From: Candidatus Melainabacteria bacterium RIFCSPHIGHO2_02_FULL_34_12 | GTDB lineage: Bacteria; Cyanobacteriota; Vampirovibrionia; 2-02-FULL-35-15 | NCBI GenBank assembly: GCA_001784555.1 | Contig: MFRM01000026.1 | Location: 66,929 to 109,895 of the forward strand | Direction of reading: 5' to 3' | Length of the DNA stretch: 42,967 nt | Part shown: piece by piece, positions 8,305-15,830 of the stretch | Layout of the letters: each line of letters begins with the position of its first letter | Numbering within the stretch: the first letter of the stretch is position 1 | The notes under the pieces: model-generated | Told to the model about the DNA's origin: nothing | Databases searched by the model: none | What the model saw: only the letters and a program-made list of their open reading frames with translations | Made by a program: the position numbers and the translations under genes

Positions 8305-8345
8305 TAAGGTAAAGTATTACTTCTATACGTATATTTCATAGGTAA

Positions 8346-9125
8346 ATGAACAATTTTTCATTAAAAAATTTTGAAGATTTTAAAAATGTAACCGAAGGTT
8401 ACATGATTGAAATTAATGATGAGCAACTTTCTTTATTTAAACAATATTACAAAACATTATTAGAATGGAATGAAAAGATTAATTTAATTTCCCGAAAAGG
8501 ATATGACAGCATACTTGAAAAACATTTTTTAGATTCAATTTTATTCCTACCGGAAATTGACGAAGTCATTGCGAGGGCTAAAAGCCCGAAGCAATCCCGG
8601 TCTATTTCACGCGAGTTTGATCGGGATTGCTTCGTCACTAACGTTCCTCGCAATGACAACGCCCCAACAATTTTGGATATCGGTTCTGGTGGTGGATTCC
8701 CTGGTATTCCTCTTGCCATTATGAAACCAGAATGGAAATTTACATTATGTGAATCCACGACAAAAAAAGCAAATTTTTTAAATCTTCTTGTAAAGGAATT
8801 GGGGTTTGAAAAAAGAATAACCGTGATCAACGATCGTGTAGAAAATGTAAGGGCATGCCATGGCATACCCCAACAATACGATCTCGTTACCGCACGTGCT
8901 ATAGATAAGTTAGATGTTCTTATTAAATATTCGCTGCCTCTTTTAAAGAAAGGGGCATATCTTCTGGCTTATAAGGCAAAAGATATCGATGAAGAGATTT
9001 CAAATGCAAAAAAGATTATTCGGAAAACATGTAAGGGCAAGGTAACCTTGCCCTTAACAATCTTTGAAAAAGAGGTAAATGATGTAGAGAGAAAATTGGT
9101 TGTTTTGGGGATTATCCCATCCTAG
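8346..9125 (+). CDS. rsmG: 16S rRNA (guanine-N7) methyltransferase RsmG with three in-frame palindrome insertions
   Basis: SAM-dependent enzyme that makes m7G527 in 16S rRNA. Family marks are WNEKINLISRK near residue 40, the SAM motif ILDIGSGGGFPGIPLA, and ITVINDRVENV followed by DLVTARAIDKLD. The protein has 259 residues where about 205-215 are usual. The excess is explained by repeats: residues 74-104 (93-bp element) between the LDS helix and the SAM motif, residues 168-177 (VRACHGIPQ, 28-bp palindrome), and about 229-238 (CKGKVTLPLT, another 28-bp palindrome). The start could also be Met20 at 8403, which has GAAGG just upstream and gives a more typical N-terminus. Its last 14 nt overlap the convergent atpC gene. 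Confidence 0.93.
   Translation: MNNFSLKNFEDFKNVTEGYMIEINDEQLSLFKQYYKTLLEWNEKINLISRKGYDSILEKHFLDSILFLPEIDEVIARAKSPKQSRSISREFDRDCFVTNVPRNDNAPTILDIGSGGGFPGIPLAIMKPEWKFTLCESTTKKANFLNLLVKELGFEKRITVINDRVENVRACHGIPQQYDLVTARAIDKLDVLIKYSLPLLKKGAYLLAYKAKDIDEEISNAKKIIRKTCKGKVTLPLTIFEKEVNDVERKLVVLGIIPS
8565..8657 (+). repeat. 93-bp palindromic element, copy in rsmG
   Basis: The element begins GTCATTGCGAGG (8565) and ends CCTCGCAATGAC (8657), which are inverted copies of each other. Inside is a second inverted pair, GAAGCAATCCCG (8588-8599) and CGGGATTGCTTC (8622-8633). Its length is 93 bp, exactly 31 codons. It is read as VIAR...PRND in the rsmG frame, and the same length and frame recur in the copy at 36.7 kb. 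Confidence 0.9.
8847..8874 (+). repeat. 28-bp palindrome, copy 1 in rsmG
   Basis: GTAAGGGCATGCCATGGCAT continues as ACCCCAAC. It is centred on CCATGG with one mismatch in the arms. It is read as V-R-A-C-H-G-I-P-Q and is closely similar in sequence, length and frame to the copy at 23742-23769. Confidence 0.8.
9031..9058 (+). repeat. 28-bp palindrome, copy 2 in rsmG
   Basis: GTAAGGGCAAGGTAACCTTG continues as CCCTTAAC, which is nearly perfectly self-complementary. It shares the GTAAGGGCA start with the other copies but has a different stem, and it is read in a different frame (K-G-K-V-T-L-P-L). Confidence 0.75.
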
Positions 9126-9543
9126 TATTTTTTAACCTCTTAGCCATCTCTACCGCTTCAAGCATTACAAGCAGTCTGGTTAACTCCAGCTCTGCCTGCT
9201 GTACGTCTACTTTATCTTTTCTCTGTGAAAGTTTTGCTTCTGCAATTTCTTTTTCTTTTTCAGCTATTACTGTGTCTATATCTTCAGCAAGTGCAGCATG
9301 ATCAGAAATAATGGTTACGCCATCTTTTGAGACTTCCATCATTCCACCAAGAACTGCTGCTACTTTTCTTTCGCCACTGGACCAGTACTGAAAAGGGGCA
9401 TTAGTCAAAGGAGTAATTAATGGAATATGATCCGGAAGAATTCCTATTTCACCATCAGTAGATCTAGCAATAATTTGCTCTACATCTTCATCAAGAACAA
9501 TTGCATTTGGTGTGATAACTTTTAAGTGGAATGATCTTGGCAT
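9112..9543 (-). CDS. atpC: F0F1 ATP synthase epsilon subunit
   Basis: Central-stalk subunit that couples and regulates the F1 ATPase. The 143 residues match the family: an N-terminal beta sandwich (FHLKVITPNAIVLDEDVEQI, then GEIGILPDHIPLITPL), the VLGGMMEVSKDGVTII strand, and a C-terminal helical hairpin ending EAVEMAKRLKN. In most bacteria atpC follows atpD. Here no other atp gene is adjacent: upstream is the PhaC-like gene, and downstream the end of rsmG is overlapped by 14 nt. It is therefore a stand-alone atpC, at least within this window. Confidence 0.93.
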   Translation of the reverse strand: MPRSFHLKVITPNAIVLDEDVEQIIARSTDGEIGILPDHIPLITPLTNAPFQYWSSGERKVAAVLGGMMEVSKDGVTIISDHAALAEDIDTVIAEKEKEIAEAKLSQRKDKVDVQQAELELTRLLVMLEAVEMAKRLKNTRMG

Positions 9544-9574
9544 GATTTTATTTTATACGAATGATTAGATTATG

Positions 9575-10720
9575 TCATTGTTGTAGAGACGTTATGGTAA
9601 CGTCTCTACGTATGGATTCTCCGCTTCGTTCTTTTAACCAATCAACACATGTCTTCCAGACAGTTTTCTTAGCTTTTTCGCTGCCCATAATAGATATATG
9701 ACCATATGGAAATTCCGAGTATTGAAAATCTTTTGATGAAATATGTTTCTGTACTTCTCTTACTGAATCAGCAGGAATGAAAGTATCCTTTGATCCTGCA
9801 ATTACAAGAAGACTTGCTTCAAAATTTGAAAGCTTTACTTTTTGATCCAGAAGTTTCATACTTCCTGAAACAAGTTCATTTGAGGAGATAATTTCAAAAC
9901 ATTGTTTAAATGTAGCTGCAGGTAAATTTTGAAAGCCTTTAAAAAAATTTCTTAATGCTTGATATTTAACGAGAAAATCCCTGTCCCATGCTTTGTTAAT
10001 AATATAAAACGGACGCTTAAGAGTTCCTACAGGATCTGAAAGTTGAAAAATCAAAGTTAGCAGTTCTTTGGGAATGCATCCATTTTTATCTGCCAATGCA
10101 AACCAATCTTTTTTAAATGGCTTGAAAATATATTTATAAAAAGGAAGGGGTTTTAAATTTATCGGACCTGCAATATTAATTACATTTTTAATATCATGTT
10201 TAATATCAAGCGAAACGCTTCCGTAGATAATGCTAAAACTTCCTCCTAAACAATAACCAAGAAGTGAGATTTGTTTTGAATTAGAATGTTTTTTTGTCAT
10301 GTGTACTGCACGATAAAGGAAGTTTAAAATATAATCATCAAGCTTCAAATGTGAATCAGAAGGATCAGGCGTTCCAAAATCAAGCAAGTAAACATTGAAT
10401 CCATTTTCAAGCAGGGTATTAATAAAGCTATGCTCAGGCACCAGGTCAAAAATATCTGTAGTAGTCATTAAAGGAGGCACTAGCAGAATAGGAGTACCAT
10501 ATGTTTTATCAGATAAAGGCTTATAGTGATACAAACTCATGTATTTTTCCTGATAAAGTAATTTTTTATTATTATTGGCTTTAGGACGAATATCTTTCTT
10601 AATAACAATTTCCAGGCCGTTAATGGCACGTAATAAATTCTTTTCCACCTGGTTATAAATAATTGGCTCAAGCTCTGCCGGAAATTCTAGATTTAAAAGC
10701 TTTTTAAAATTAAATCGCAT
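9575..10720 (-). CDS. phaC: PhaC-like poly(hydroxyalkanoate) synthase / alpha-beta hydrolase
   Basis: Likely acyl-transferring alpha/beta hydrolase that polymerises hydroxyacyl-CoA. The lipase-like box has Cys instead of Ser, GYCLGG with C157, as in PHA synthases. The triad is completed by D312 (GSKDTFIPADS) and H341 (YGHISIMG). The PPLMTTTDIFDL and DFGTPDPSD motifs are also typical. At 381 residues it matches the short class III/IV size, but no PhaE or PhaR partner is visible, so polymerase activity is an inference. The last 11 residues are encoded by an inverted repeat (9583-9609). The start at 10720 has TACAAT 7 nt upstream. Confidence 0.8.
   Translation of the reverse strand: MRFNFKKLLNLEFPAELEPIIYNQVEKNLLRAINGLEIVIKKDIRPKANNNKKLLYQEKYMSLYHYKPLSDKTYGTPILLVPPLMTTTDIFDLVPEHSFINTLLENGFNVYLLDFGTPDPSDSHLKLDDYILNFLYRAVHMTKKHSNSKQISLLGYCLGGSFSIIYGSVSLDIKHDIKNVINIAGPINLKPLPFYKYIFKPFKKDWFALADKNGCIPKELLTLIFQLSDPVGTLKRPFYIINKAWDRDFLVKYQALRNFFKGFQNLPAATFKQCFEIISSNELVSGSMKLLDQKVKLSNFEASLLVIAGSKDTFIPADSVREVQKHISSKDFQYSEFPYGHISIMGSEKAKKTVWKTCVDWLKERSGESIRRDVTITSLQQ
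9583..9609. repeat. 27-bp palindrome at the 3' end of phaC
   Basis: GTAGAGACGTTA and TAACGTCTCTAC flank a 3-nt loop (TGG). The repeat encodes the last residues of the PhaC-like protein and lies just before its stop. A related palindrome, GTAGAGGCGTTA...TAACGCCTCTAT, lies in prpB. Confidence 0.75.
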
Positions 10721-10839
10721 AGAAATAATTGTAACTCCTGAATAAAACAGGTAATATATTAGAACTCCTATACAAAATCAGCATACTGAATGCTATTTAA
10801 AATGCTTCATTAAAAAAATATTTAGATTTTAGCTCTGGA

Positions 10840-12210
10840 TTAATAAATTCTCAGATATCTGCTTTCTTCCCAGCTTGTTACCTGGATTCTGTATTCATCC
10901 CATTCAGCCCATTTCAGTTCAAGAAACTGTCCATAGATATGCTCACCCAGAGCTTCTTGAGCTATTTTACTTTTTTCAAGCTCTCTTAATGCTTCTTCAA
11001 GAGTGCCCGGTAAACTATCTACTTTTAACTCTGCTTTTTCTTTTGGATTAAGGTGGTAAATGTTTCTGTTAACAGGAGCAGGCGGCTCAAGTTTATTTTT
11101 CATACCATCTAAGCCTGCAATTAACATACATGCTGTAGCAAGATACGGATTTGCTGCTGGATCCGGTGATCGCAGCTCAACTCGGGTAGAACTTCCTCTT
11201 TTATCAGGTACTCTGCAAAGAGCAGATCTGTTTCCTGGTGACCATGCAATATAAACTGGGGCTTCATAACCCGGCACCAATCTCTTATAGCTGTTTACAA
11301 GAGGGTTAGTAATTGCACAAATTCCACGAATATGTTTTAAGAGTCCGCCTATATACCATTTCATTTCTTTGCTTAATTTATCAGGGGTGCTTGAATCAAA
11401 GAAAATATTTTTCCCGTCTTTCGCAAGAGATTGATTACAATGCATTCCTGAGCCGTTTTGTCCAAAGATTGGTTTTGGCATGAAGGTAGCATGCATACCA
11501 TGTTTAGCAGCAACTGCTTTTGTAACCCATCTGAAGGTTGCAATATTATCGGCAGTGCTTAGTGCATCTTCATATTTAAAATCAATTTCATGCTGACCAA
11601 TTGCTACTTCATGATGTGATGCCTCTATTTCAAAGCCCATGGTTTCAAGAGCATAAATAATTTCTCTTCTGACTTGCTGTCCGATATCAAGAGGTTCCAC
11701 ATCAAAATATGCAGCAACATCACTAGGATCAATAGTAGGATTCCCAGACTGATCTTTATTAAATAAAAAGAACTCACATTCAGGCCCTACATTCATGGTG
11801 TAGCCAAGCTCTTTTTCCACCTGAGCTAGAACTCTTTTTAAATTGTTTCTTGGGCAGCCTGGAAATGGTTTTCCATCCGGATCATAAATATCACAAACCA
11901 GTCTTGCAACTCTTCCTTCTGATGGTCTCCACGGCAATATTCTAAATGTTCTTCTGTCAGGATAAAAATAAAGATCTGATTTTTCAATTCTTTGAAATCC
12001 TTTTATGGAGCTTCCATCCAGCATAAGTTCGTTATCAAGTGCTTTTTCCAGCTGCTCAACAGGAATTGCAAGATTTTTTACAATTCCATAAATGTCAATG
12101 AACTGCATACGTACGAACTTTACATCGTTTGCTTTGGCTTCTTTTATTAATTCTTCTTTTGTTGGATTTTTTGATATGTTCATATTGGGGGTACTCATTG
12201 TTATACTCAT
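10840..12210 (-). CDS. glnA: Glutamine synthetase, type I
   Basis: Makes glutamine from glutamate, ammonia and ATP, the main ammonium-assimilating enzyme. The 456-residue sequence shows DGSSIKGF near residue 67, the Mg/Glu-binding GPECEFFLF, HHEVAIGQHEID, GSGMHCNQSL and the ATP-side NRSALCRVP. The segment NRNIYHLNPKEKAEL resembles the short GSI-alpha form, so adenylylation control is doubtful. Start 12210 is supported by AAGGAG at 12217-12222, 6 nt upstream. It has its own strong promoter (12325-12353) and a 5' leader of about 110 nt, and no partner gene follows in the same unit. Confidence 0.96.
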   Translation of the reverse strand: MSITMSTPNMNISKNPTKEELIKEAKANDVKFVRMQFIDIYGIVKNLAIPVEQLEKALDNELMLDGSSIKGFQRIEKSDLYFYPDRRTFRILPWRPSEGRVARLVCDIYDPDGKPFPGCPRNNLKRVLAQVEKELGYTMNVGPECEFFLFNKDQSGNPTIDPSDVAAYFDVEPLDIGQQVRREIIYALETMGFEIEASHHEVAIGQHEIDFKYEDALSTADNIATFRWVTKAVAAKHGMHATFMPKPIFGQNGSGMHCNQSLAKDGKNIFFDSSTPDKLSKEMKWYIGGLLKHIRGICAITNPLVNSYKRLVPGYEAPVYIAWSPGNRSALCRVPDKRGSSTRVELRSPDPAANPYLATACMLIAGLDGMKNKLEPPAPVNRNIYHLNPKEKAELKVDSLPGTLEEALRELEKSKIAQEALGEHIYGQFLELKWAEWDEYRIQVTSWEESRYLRIY

Positions 12211-12324
12211 TTATTTCTCCTTCGCACGGGCCTTATGGACTTTTATTATTTTGATTTAAATATACTGCTGCCATAGGAGCTTAAATTAAAATTAAAGGAC
12301 TAATACCCTTAATTTAATATTTTA

Positions 12325-12353
12325 AATATAATGTTTTTAATAAGACCAGTCAA
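12325..12353 (-). promoter_or_regulatory. Strong sigma70-type promoter of glnA
   Basis: On the minus strand TTGACT (12348-12353), a 17-nt spacer and TATATT (12325-12330) each match consensus in five of six positions. Between it and the start codon lies an imperfect palindrome, TTAAGGGTATTAGTCCTTTAA, near 12293-12313 that could be an operator. No NtcA-type GTA-N8-TAC site is seen. Confidence 0.65.
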
Positions 12354-12390
12354 TTAAGATGTAAGATTAACTTTTTATGTTAAAACTCCT

Positions 12391-12396
12391 TATAAT
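12391..12396 (+). promoter_or_regulatory. -10 box of the GNAT gene, leaderless type
   Basis: A perfect TATAAT lies 8 nt before the ATG at 12405. TTAACT at 12367-12372 is a weak -35 with an 18-nt spacer. No Shine-Dalgarno is present. Confidence 0.5.
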
Positions 12397-12404
12397 AGAT
12401 CTGT

Positions 12405-13367
12405 ATGTTCAAAATCAGAACTCTACATATATCAGATTTTTTAAAGCTAAAAGAATACTTAAAAGAGGATTCTAATCTCTCAAGCATTAGCTCAAGTACA
12501 ACCAATAAAATAGCGTGTATTTTACAAAGTTGCATTCCTATTAATTTACGTTTTGTACCCAGCATACATATTGCAGTAGAAGGAAAAAATATACTGGGCT
12601 TCGTAAGCTTAAAATGTCTCTCAAAATCAAATAACTGCTGGCAAATAGAAGAAGTATTTGTTTTAGATCAGGAAAGAAATAAGGGCGTTGGAGAAGAACT
12701 TTTAAGATATGTGCTTTCAGTATACGGCTCAGAAGGAATAGAACATTTTTTAGCTGAAGTAGATTCACAAAACATTCCGGCAATTTCTCTTTTTCATGAA
12801 TGCGGATTCAGGAGATATGCAAAAGTAGCTTTTTATGAAAAAGAATTAACGCTGGATAAACTTGAAAGTAAATCATTTTTAGATAAAGATTTTATTTTAA
12901 GAGCACAGATAAAAAATGACATGAATGACCTTGAAAAACTTGAACTTTCAACCATTCCTTCTGATTTAAGACCTGCTCTGGGAAGATCTAAAGATTTTTT
13001 TAAAAATATTAAAGACTCAGTCGTCATGATTGATAAATCAAGAAATTTAATTGTAGGCTGGTCTCATATAAACAAGCTCTCAACTGACAATTATTTAATT
13101 GAGCTAAAGCTAAGTCCTGGATGGACACACTTATATGAAGGATTTTTAAATACTATTATTTATGACTATATTACATGTGAAGTAAATAAAATAAAACTTA
13201 CTGTAAAAGCTGTTGATTACAATACAGAGCTTACGCAAACATTAGCACAATCAGGATTTGTACAAACAGAAACGAAAGAACTATTGGTAAGAACAATATG
13301 GCTAAAAGTAAAAGAAAGAAAAAAGAAAACTTCACCGTTTGCTTTGCCAAGAACAGCCCCCACTTAA
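12405..13367 (+). CDS. GNAT-family N-acetyltransferase, probably two GNAT domains
   Basis: The N-terminal half is a GNAT domain. IRTLHISDFLKLKEYL opens it, IAVEGKNILGFVSLK is the beta4-type strand, and VLDQERNKGVGEELLRYV is the acetyl-CoA-binding Q/RxxGxG loop. NIPAISLFHECGFRRY is the final motif. Residues from about 165 to 305 repeat a weaker version of the fold (VGWSHINKL, then TVKAVDYNTELTQTLAQSGF) and lack the clear acetyl-CoA loop. The 320 residues are about twice a single GNAT. The substrate is unknown. The VWA gene follows 20 nt downstream, with its own -10 box. Confidence 0.75.
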   Translation: MFKIRTLHISDFLKLKEYLKEDSNLSSISSSTTNKIACILQSCIPINLRFVPSIHIAVEGKNILGFVSLKCLSKSNNCWQIEEVFVLDQERNKGVGEELLRYVLSVYGSEGIEHFLAEVDSQNIPAISLFHECGFRRYAKVAFYEKELTLDKLESKSFLDKDFILRAQIKNDMNDLEKLELSTIPSDLRPALGRSKDFFKNIKDSVVMIDKSRNLIVGWSHINKLSTDNYLIELKLSPGWTHLYEGFLNTIIYDYITCEVNKIKLTVKAVDYNTELTQTLAQSGFVQTETKELLVRTIWLKVKERKKKTSPFALPRTAPT

Positions 13368-13387
13368 TACAGTTATAATACTTACAT

Positions 13388-14347
13388 ATGAGTTTTATAT
13401 TTCCTCAGGCATTGTATCTCTTTATTCTTGTCCCAGTTTACATATTTCTTTATTTATACTTTGAAAAAAAAAGAAAAAAAGATTTTATTCCATTTGGAAA
13501 TGTAGAAGTTCTTATTGAAGCCATATCAAAAACAAAAAAAATTGATTTTTTGAAACATTTACTACTTATCCTTCAATCCCTTTTACTCTCATTTTTAATA
13601 TTTGCATTAAGCAGACCAACCAGCACTTTATATATGCCGACAAGAGACACAAAAGTAATGCTCTTAATCGATAATTCAATTAGCATGGAAGCAAATGACA
13701 TTAAACCAGACCGTATTACTGCAGCACGTGAAACTGCAAAATACTTTGTAAAATCTCTTCCCACAGGAATTCAAATCGGACTAGGGTTTTTTAGCGGCAG
13801 TGTTAAAATTCTGGTAAATCCTACTACTGATAAAAATAGAATTCTTTCTGTATTAAATAAACTGAATGTAAAAAAACTAGAGCCTGGTACTTCAATTGGA
13901 GATGCAATATTTGCAGCCATTGATGCAATATCCATAGATGATGACTTTAACAGCAAGCCAAAAAATAAAAATGACAGAATGATAGTGCTGGTAACTGACG
14001 GTGAAGCAAATGTTGGAGCTGATCCTGCATTTGCAAGCGCACAGGCAAAGGTAAATGACATAACCATTCAGGCAATTGGCATTGGAAATCCGCTTGGCAG
14101 CATAATTCGCGGAGGAATATTTACCAGACTGGATGAGTTTACTCTGCAGGAAATTACATCCTTAACAGGAGGAAATTATTTTAACGCACAGAATATTCGC
14201 GATTTAAATTTAATTTATAAAAAAATAAAAAAAACTATAAGGCTGGTACCCCAGGAAACAGAAGTTACTTTCATCCCTGCTTTATTTGCTTTTTTTATTC
14301 TAATAATATTGCAACTGCTTAAGTGGAGTAAGTTCAGGTTTAGTTAA
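13388..14347 (+). CDS. Membrane protein with von Willebrand A domain (BatA-like)
   Basis: Membrane segments at about residues 6-25 and 56-75 are followed by a VWA domain with the MIDAS motif D95-x-S97-x-S99 (LLIDNSISME), a Thr in GTSIGD and an Asp in LVTDGEANVG. A C-terminal membrane helix lies near 295-312. This architecture is that of BatA (319 versus about 320-340 residues), which in other bacteria works with a MoxR ATPase. No moxR or batB gene is in this window. TATAAT at 13374-13379 lies 8 nt before the ATG, another leaderless-type start. Its stop touches the stop of the convergent acyP gene. Confidence 0.82.
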   Translation: MSFIFPQALYLFILVPVYIFLYLYFEKKRKKDFIPFGNVEVLIEAISKTKKIDFLKHLLLILQSLLLSFLIFALSRPTSTLYMPTRDTKVMLLIDNSISMEANDIKPDRITAARETAKYFVKSLPTGIQIGLGFFSGSVKILVNPTTDKNRILSVLNKLNVKKLEPGTSIGDAIFAAIDAISIDDDFNSKPKNKNDRMIVLVTDGEANVGADPAFASAQAKVNDITIQAIGIGNPLGSIIRGGIFTRLDEFTLQEITSLTGGNYFNAQNIRDLNLIYKKIKKTIRLVPQETEVTFIPALFAFFILIILQLLKWSKFRFS

Positions 14348-14623
14348 TTACCTCACAGAAAATCCATTTATCTCTTCACTCATTTCCTGCCATTCAATTT
14401 TCACATCACTTACTTTTGCATTTGGTGGTCCTTTTTTACACCACTCAATTAGCTTTTCAATTTGTTCTTTTTCTCCCTGAACAAGAACCTCAACATCACC
14501 AGTAGATAAATTTTTTACCCAGCCATTTAATCCATATTTAACAGCTACATCCTGGCAAGATGCACGATAAAATACACCTTGGACACGACCAGAAACAATT
14601 AAATGCGATTGGTACATTTCCAT
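14348..14623 (-). CDS. acyP: Acylphosphatase
   Basis: Small hydrolase of acyl phosphates. The 91 residues show the family signature GRVQGVFYRASC with catalytic R20 and GWVKNLSTGDVE with catalytic N38, and they end in the usual EINGFSVR. It is the last gene of the minus-strand run behind the GCS2-type ligase, 38 nt apart, and directly abuts the VWA gene on the other strand. Start 14623 gives MEMYQSHLIV. Met3 is an alternative. Confidence 0.92.
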   Translation of the reverse strand: MEMYQSHLIVSGRVQGVFYRASCQDVAVKYGLNGWVKNLSTGDVEVLVQGEKEQIEKLIEWCKKGPPNAKVSDVKIEWQEMSEEINGFSVR

Positions 14624-14661
14624 CTGTAATCAGGGCATACCAAGGTACACCTTTACATCCA

Positions 14662-15804
14662 TTAAACAGTTGTTACCTTTTTCAGCTGCCAGCTTTCTTC
14701 AAATTCGTTTATTAAGCTGTCTACTATTGCATTCCAGTTCCCGTTTGTTTCACTGTGTATTTTTCTCTGTCTTTTGCTGCTGGTTCCACGCTTAAAAATA
14801 TCCCATATTTTATTTAATTCTTTATCAGCATTAATTTCTTTTGCTGTTGGTTCTATTTCATTAAAGAGCTTTTCAATCTCTTTTCTCATAGGAACAATTT
14901 TCCCAAACGAATCTGTAATAAGCTCTGCATCGATACCATATCTAGCAGCACGCCATTTATTTTCCCTGATTAAAAAAGAAGGAAGATGACCAATTTCATC
15001 TTTTACCCTGAACATCTTAGAAAGATGTGCAATTAGTGACTGAATTAATGCAGCCATTGCAAGTACATCATCCATAAGAGGCATGGCATCACATACTCTT
15101 ACTTCTACCGTTCCAAAATCAGGATGCGGTCTTACATCCCACCAGATTTCACGAATCGATTCAATCGTCCCGGCTTTTTTTAAAACATTTACCAGATCAA
15201 TATATTCTTCATAGCTGTGTAATTTAAAAGGCAGCCCTGTAGTAGGAAGAGTTTCAAGAATCTTTACTCTGTATGATTCCATGCCTGAATCTCTTTTTAC
15301 CCAATACGGAGAACTACAAGAAAGAGCAAGAAGATGCGGCAAATAATTCATAAGAGCATTATTAACAGCAATTGCTTCATCGCCTGTAGCAACACCTACA
15401 TGCACATGTAAACCAAAAATAAGCATTCGTTTAACGGGCATTTGAATCTTATCTACGATCTGCTGATACCGCTTTATGGGAGATATTTCCTGATGTGCCC
15501 AGTTTGATGAAGGGTGCGTGCCTGCCATAGCCAGTTTTATCCCATGTTTTGCTGCACATTCATGTAAAACTTTTACATGCTTTTTTAAATCATCCTTAAG
15601 CTCATTAATTGTCAGGCAAGGACTACTGTTTATTTCTATTACTGATTCAAAAAGTTCATGTTTTATGTTCTGGTAATTGCCTAGGGATTTTAATATTTTA
15701 GTTGTGCCAGTGGTAAGTTCTTTAGTTTTTTCATCAATTAATTGCAGCTCAAGCTCAACGCCTACAGTATTATTTTTATTGTGTTTAAAATGTTTCTCAG
15801 GCAT
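14662..15804 (-). CDS. Carboxylate-amine ligase, glutamate-cysteine ligase type 2 (GCS2/YbdK family)
   Basis: ATP-dependent ligase related to gamma-glutamylcysteine synthetase. Landmarks are TVGVELELQLID at the N-terminus (metal/Glu binding), ESVIEINSSP, MAGTHPSSNWAHQE, MLIFGLHVHVGV, WWDVRPHPDFGTVEVRVCD and ENKWRAARYGIDA. The 380-residue length matches the family. The true substrate could be cysteine (glutathione pathway) or another amine, and no gshB is nearby. It follows obg by 26 nt. TATAAT lies 6 nt before the ATG, so it may also have its own start site. Confidence 0.82.
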   Translation of the reverse strand: MPEKHFKHNKNNTVGVELELQLIDEKTKELTTGTTKILKSLGNYQNIKHELFESVIEINSSPCLTINELKDDLKKHVKVLHECAAKHGIKLAMAGTHPSSNWAHQEISPIKRYQQIVDKIQMPVKRMLIFGLHVHVGVATGDEAIAVNNALMNYLPHLLALSCSSPYWVKRDSGMESYRVKILETLPTTGLPFKLHSYEEYIDLVNVLKKAGTIESIREIWWDVRPHPDFGTVEVRVCDAMPLMDDVLAMAALIQSLIAHLSKMFRVKDEIGHLPSFLIRENKWRAARYGIDAELITDSFGKIVPMRKEIEKLFNEIEPTAKEINADKELNKIWDIFKRGTSSKRQRKIHSETNGNWNAIVDSLINEFEESWQLKKVTTV

Positions 15805-15830
15805 AAATTAATTATATACTGTCAAAGAAA

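Noticed and set aside
8267-8339. The N-terminal 24 codons of the longest BrnT-like frame
   Set aside because: They contain the likely -10 and -35 of the gene and would leave only 6 bp to the divergent rsmG start. BrnT proteins begin close to the FEWD motif.
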